Shown piece by piece: positions 61,325-64,000 of a DNA stretch of 64,000 bases. The stretch's first letter is position 1. Every line of letters begins with the position of its first letter. The notes below the pieces were generated by a model. It searched no databases. It had not been told where the DNA came from and saw only the letters and a program-made list of their open reading frames with translations. A program made the position numbers and the translations under genes. The stretch lies in assembly GCA_008508345.1 (NCBI GenBank), contig QNGE01003321.1:23510-87509 (forward strand), given 5' to 3'. Source of the stretch: Paragonimus westermani. Its lineage: Eukaryota > Platyhelminthes > Trematoda > Plagiorchiida > Troglotrematidae.

Positions 61325-61650
61325 TTGTAACGACCTGAAGATTTCACTGGCCTGCCTGCGGTAGGATGTGTACAATACTTCCCAAACTCATAGTTGCATA
61401 TTGCACCTAGGCTGTTAAGAAAGTTCGCATGATATATGCTGTCCGATTGTTTGTCTACATGCCACGCGACTGTGACGCGAACCCGAAACACACGTGTCAT
61501 TCTTCCGGTTTACTCGCTCGTCGATGGCCGGTCTCTAGCCTCTCTAGCTAATTGGCGTGTCGGTGCCGTTTATAGCGCTATCAGAGACTACTTGTACATT
61601 TCGTCGAATAAAGACTTGGTCTCTCACCTCAACGGCCTTTTGTTTTTCGC
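61325..61650 (+). repeat. R3 repeat copy b, LTR-like
   Basis: Bases 61,325-61,556 match R3 copy a at 2,791-3,025. The copy opens TGTAACGACCTG. Unlike copy a it continues with GTTTATAGCG (a TATA-like box near 61,568) and GAATAAAGACTTGG (a poly-A signal near 61,607), the layout of U3 followed by R in an LTR. No polypurine tract, primer-binding site or partner LTR was identified, so it may be a solo LTR or fragment. Its 3' end is not defined. Confidence 0.55.
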
Positions 61651-62844
61651 ATCTGATAATTGCGTACCTGGGGAAAAACGACTTAGTGCGACGAGCACTA
61701 AACAATTATCCAACGGCAAACGAACATGGTTATTCCTATAAAGCAGTTTGATTATAATTCACTCCATGCACGAACTCGTGTCTGATTAATTGTAATTAGT
61801 AAGTTGTTCTCTCTGACTCATCCTCAGTGATCTTGAGCTAAAACGGCTTACTGCGAAAACATTTTTCATCAGTCCTCTCTTTTCTCCTGAGCAAATTCAT
61901 ATTGATTTCTGTTTACCATTTTTTGTCCAACCGCGTAAGGATTTCACGATGTGGTATCCAGTCAGGTCATGGCAGTATCGTGTGAAAACTGATTAACCAA
62001 AAAGTAAACGGCAATCAGCAGAGGTCACCTGGACGATCAATATTGGGAAGCGAGTACACGAACGTAAAAGTGTAGCGAATCGCGGGCGAGTACCTTACCG
62101 CATTTTTGCCTGGCCCGTGTCTGTTAACCGACCTCGACTACTTGTTTTATTAACGAGTATACGTGTGCATATATGATCTGTACCCCGGCCTTTTCTTATA
62201 CCCTAGTGTAATAGTCAGCCTCGTGTACTGTGCTGATTCTGAGGGCCATTCTGACTTTGACTCCAGTCCTACCAGATTCAACCGTACCAGATAAGCAAAA
62301 GGGTACCAGTTGTTTCACTCGTGAGATTCTTACGTAGCACTACTGACTGTGTAGAGGTGCTTAGGCAGTGAGGTACGACCCACAGCATAACAGAAGTATA
62401 TTTGTGGTTGCAGCGCTCCAGTCCTGTGTACATCAAAGATGAGATTAGAAGAGGCATCCTCAAACAAGGAACACTTTGATCACCCAGCGGTTGACCGTGA
62501 TCACCGGCGTGTTGTTCGATGCGACTGAAAAACTCATACTACTTCCTGGAAACTTGATTTGGCTCATAGTACGTTTATTACACGCAATGGTACTCGGAAT
62601 GAAACGTCAATACCTTGTTCTATTCTACCAATGGCCGCAACTGAACTTCACTGCCAAGTAAGTTACACTTTAGAGTTACTAGTTCCGGGTAGGGTCCTCT
62701 AAGAAGACCCCACATTTTGCTGCCCCCCACACCGGGTTCTCCGAGAAAACTTTGTTTCATTTAGTAGCTTGTTTTTACTCCGCTGGTGTGGATGGACACA
62801 GACCACATCGGATTGCCAATTTGCACTGGCAACAGCTGCAAGGA
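61651..62844. other. No gene seen
   Basis: Short frames at 62,278-62,463 (-) and 62,476-62,661 (+) have no recognisable motif. Confidence 0.5.
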
Positions 62845-63222
62845 CGCGAAATAATGTTCATGGTGTTCACACTCAATCTGACACTTCACGGCCTCTTTCA
62901 TCCTTGTTTTGATCCGTCAGATAGAGGGGTATAGCCCTTGCGGCCATAGTCAGTGCAAACTGACAATCATGAATGGATGGTGTCCATCCATACCACCGGG
63001 GTGAAAACAGGCTATAAATCAATTACATACAAACCCACCCATTCACATGTGATATTCATAAAACCGATGACCAAGTGAACAGGAGCATTGCATCTTACCG
63101 CTGATGGTAGCAGGTTCGACCACCCCCTCTCATTCAAATTACCTCTACCTGATGAATGTAAACAAGGACGAAATCGGTCATGGTTTGTCGGGTTGAGGGT
63201 AAGCATCATGAAGCATTACGAA
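62845..63222. repeat. Inverted pair of a short repeat, about 85 bases per arm
   Basis: Left arm 62,845-62,930 and right arm 63,140-63,222 match in inverted orientation at roughly 70-75%: TCATCCTTGTTT then TCAGATAGAGG on the left; TCGTCCTTGTTT then TCAGGTAGAGG when the right is read on the minus strand. About 200 bases separate them. That spacer holds a small perfect palindrome, ATGGATGG, TGT, CCATCCAT, at 62,973-62,991. The repeat has no known family. Confidence 0.5.
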
Positions 63223-63829
63223 ACCATGTTCTCTCTCGTCTTTTAGATCAAACTGTTGAGTCATACTCTCCAGCTGCACTTCCCAAAGCCAACGGGAGGC
63301 ATGCTTGTGGACACAGAAAGCTGTGAATTGGAATATGGAATGTGTGTACACTACGGGATCGATACACCGCACTGATCGTGATGAAACTGATGTTACCATA
63401 GGCACCATTTTTACCTTCCAATAAAGTGGCTACGCGACAGAAGGGTGTTATGTATGTTTCGCTGTCGCTGATAGCATCATTTCTCTGATGATAAGCGAAA
63501 CACAGTATCAAGCCCTTGATGATGCCCATACACCTGCGACTCGGTTGAGGTAAGTCTGCCACATTTCTTATCGTTTTTGGCTCAAGCATACATAACACCT
63601 GTTACGATTAGAATTCATTTCACACACTCTCGTCAGCCATAAACGTGTGAATAGCAGGAAAACAAAACCATTAGAACCTGAGTGGAGCGATTAAAAATAC
63701 AAATCTGGCTGGTCGTGGTTGGTATCCACGGTTAAACCCACGGGAAATAAAGGTGGACAGCCAGTTGTTTTGTGCACCTACAACCGGCCATCGACAACTG
63801 ATCAACAATACGAAAAATGCGACTGTGTA
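63223..63829. other. Unassigned, minus-strand open frame of 116 codons
   Basis: The minus frame at 63,248-63,598 (starting MLCMLEPKTIRN) overlaps another at 63,178-63,408 in a different register. Neither has a domain I recognise, and both run into the right arm of the inverted pair, so transposon origin is likely. Confidence 0.35.
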
Positions 63830-63989
63830 ATTTTCAAGTTGAACACCACTCAGATTTGATTGCAGCATTCGTGTTTAGATAGAATTTCCAGCCAACCACT
63901 TTCGAACCTCTTTTCGAAAGAGGTTGGCTGGAAATTCTGTCTGAATGCGAATGCTGCAATCAAATGTGAGTGGTGTTCAACTTGAAAAT
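63830..63989. repeat. 160-base near-perfect palindrome at the right edge
   Basis: Left arm 63,830-63,897 and right arm 63,922-63,989 are 68 bases each with five mismatches (about 93%). The 24-base spacer carries two TTCGAA sites and can itself pair. Similarity stops at both outer ends, so the arms define the unit. It has no coding capacity. The size fits a foldback or MITE-type element or the ends of a minimal DNA transposon, but no family was recognised. Confidence 0.9.
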
Positions 63990-64000
63990 AAACCAAATCC

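Noticed and set aside
1..64000. Bacterial features such as operons, CRISPR arrays or prophage
   Set aside because: No regularly spaced short repeats, no gene strings and clear spliced genes; the window is animal DNA.

Overview
This is eukaryotic DNA, most likely from a parasitic flatworm (a neodermatan, tapeworm or fluke). The case rests on four things. Introns are present, including two of 34-35 nt. The mobile-element mix is the one typical of these animals: an RTE/SR2-like LINE, a CR1-like LINE, a CsRn1-like Gypsy LTR element and Penelope-like elements with GIY-YIG domains. Base composition is about 45% G+C. There are no operons or bacterial features. I cannot name the species from the sequence.

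Two host genes are supported. A UBL4/GET5-like ubiquitin-fold gene lies on the minus strand at 15,073-15,474, with three recognised exons split by 35-nt and 34-nt introns; its C-terminal exon was not found. A BCL7-family gene, encoding a SWI/SNF (BAF) accessory protein, lies on the plus strand at 42,845-47,393. Its three exons join in frame to 183 codons across introns of about 2.4 and 1.6 kb.

Almost everything else recognisable is decayed transposon. From the left: RTE copies at 1-2,196 (-), 3,200-5,190 (-), 7,182-8,240 (+), 11,250-11,775 (-) and 12,985-13,770 (+); a Gypsy integrase piece at 12,040-12,810 (+); a long CR1-like copy at 15,880-18,440 (-); Gypsy gag and reverse transcriptase (RT) at 19,190-21,315 (-); CR1-like copies at 26,840-28,510, 30,040-33,010, 34,201-36,130 and 36,500-37,290 (all +); and an RTE copy at 38,177-40,830 (+) with a Penelope-like fragment inside it. 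From 41 kb to the right edge the sequence is poorer in open frames. It holds the BCL7 gene, one short RTE tail, three Penelope-like fragments, a degenerate tRNA-like sequence and several inverted repeats.

Three short repeat families not tied to a known element were recognised by comparing the window with itself, and are called R1, R2 and R3 here. One R2 copy sits just upstream of the UBL4-like start codon and another interrupts a CR1-like RT. R1 is joined to two different parts of RTE. R3 looks like an LTR U3 region and forms a 60-bp inverted repeat in one copy. The window also holds an exact 96-bp tandem duplication and a 160-bp near-perfect palindrome at its right edge. Family assignments come from protein motifs read by eye; no searches were run. 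Element ends are approximate to tens of bases.
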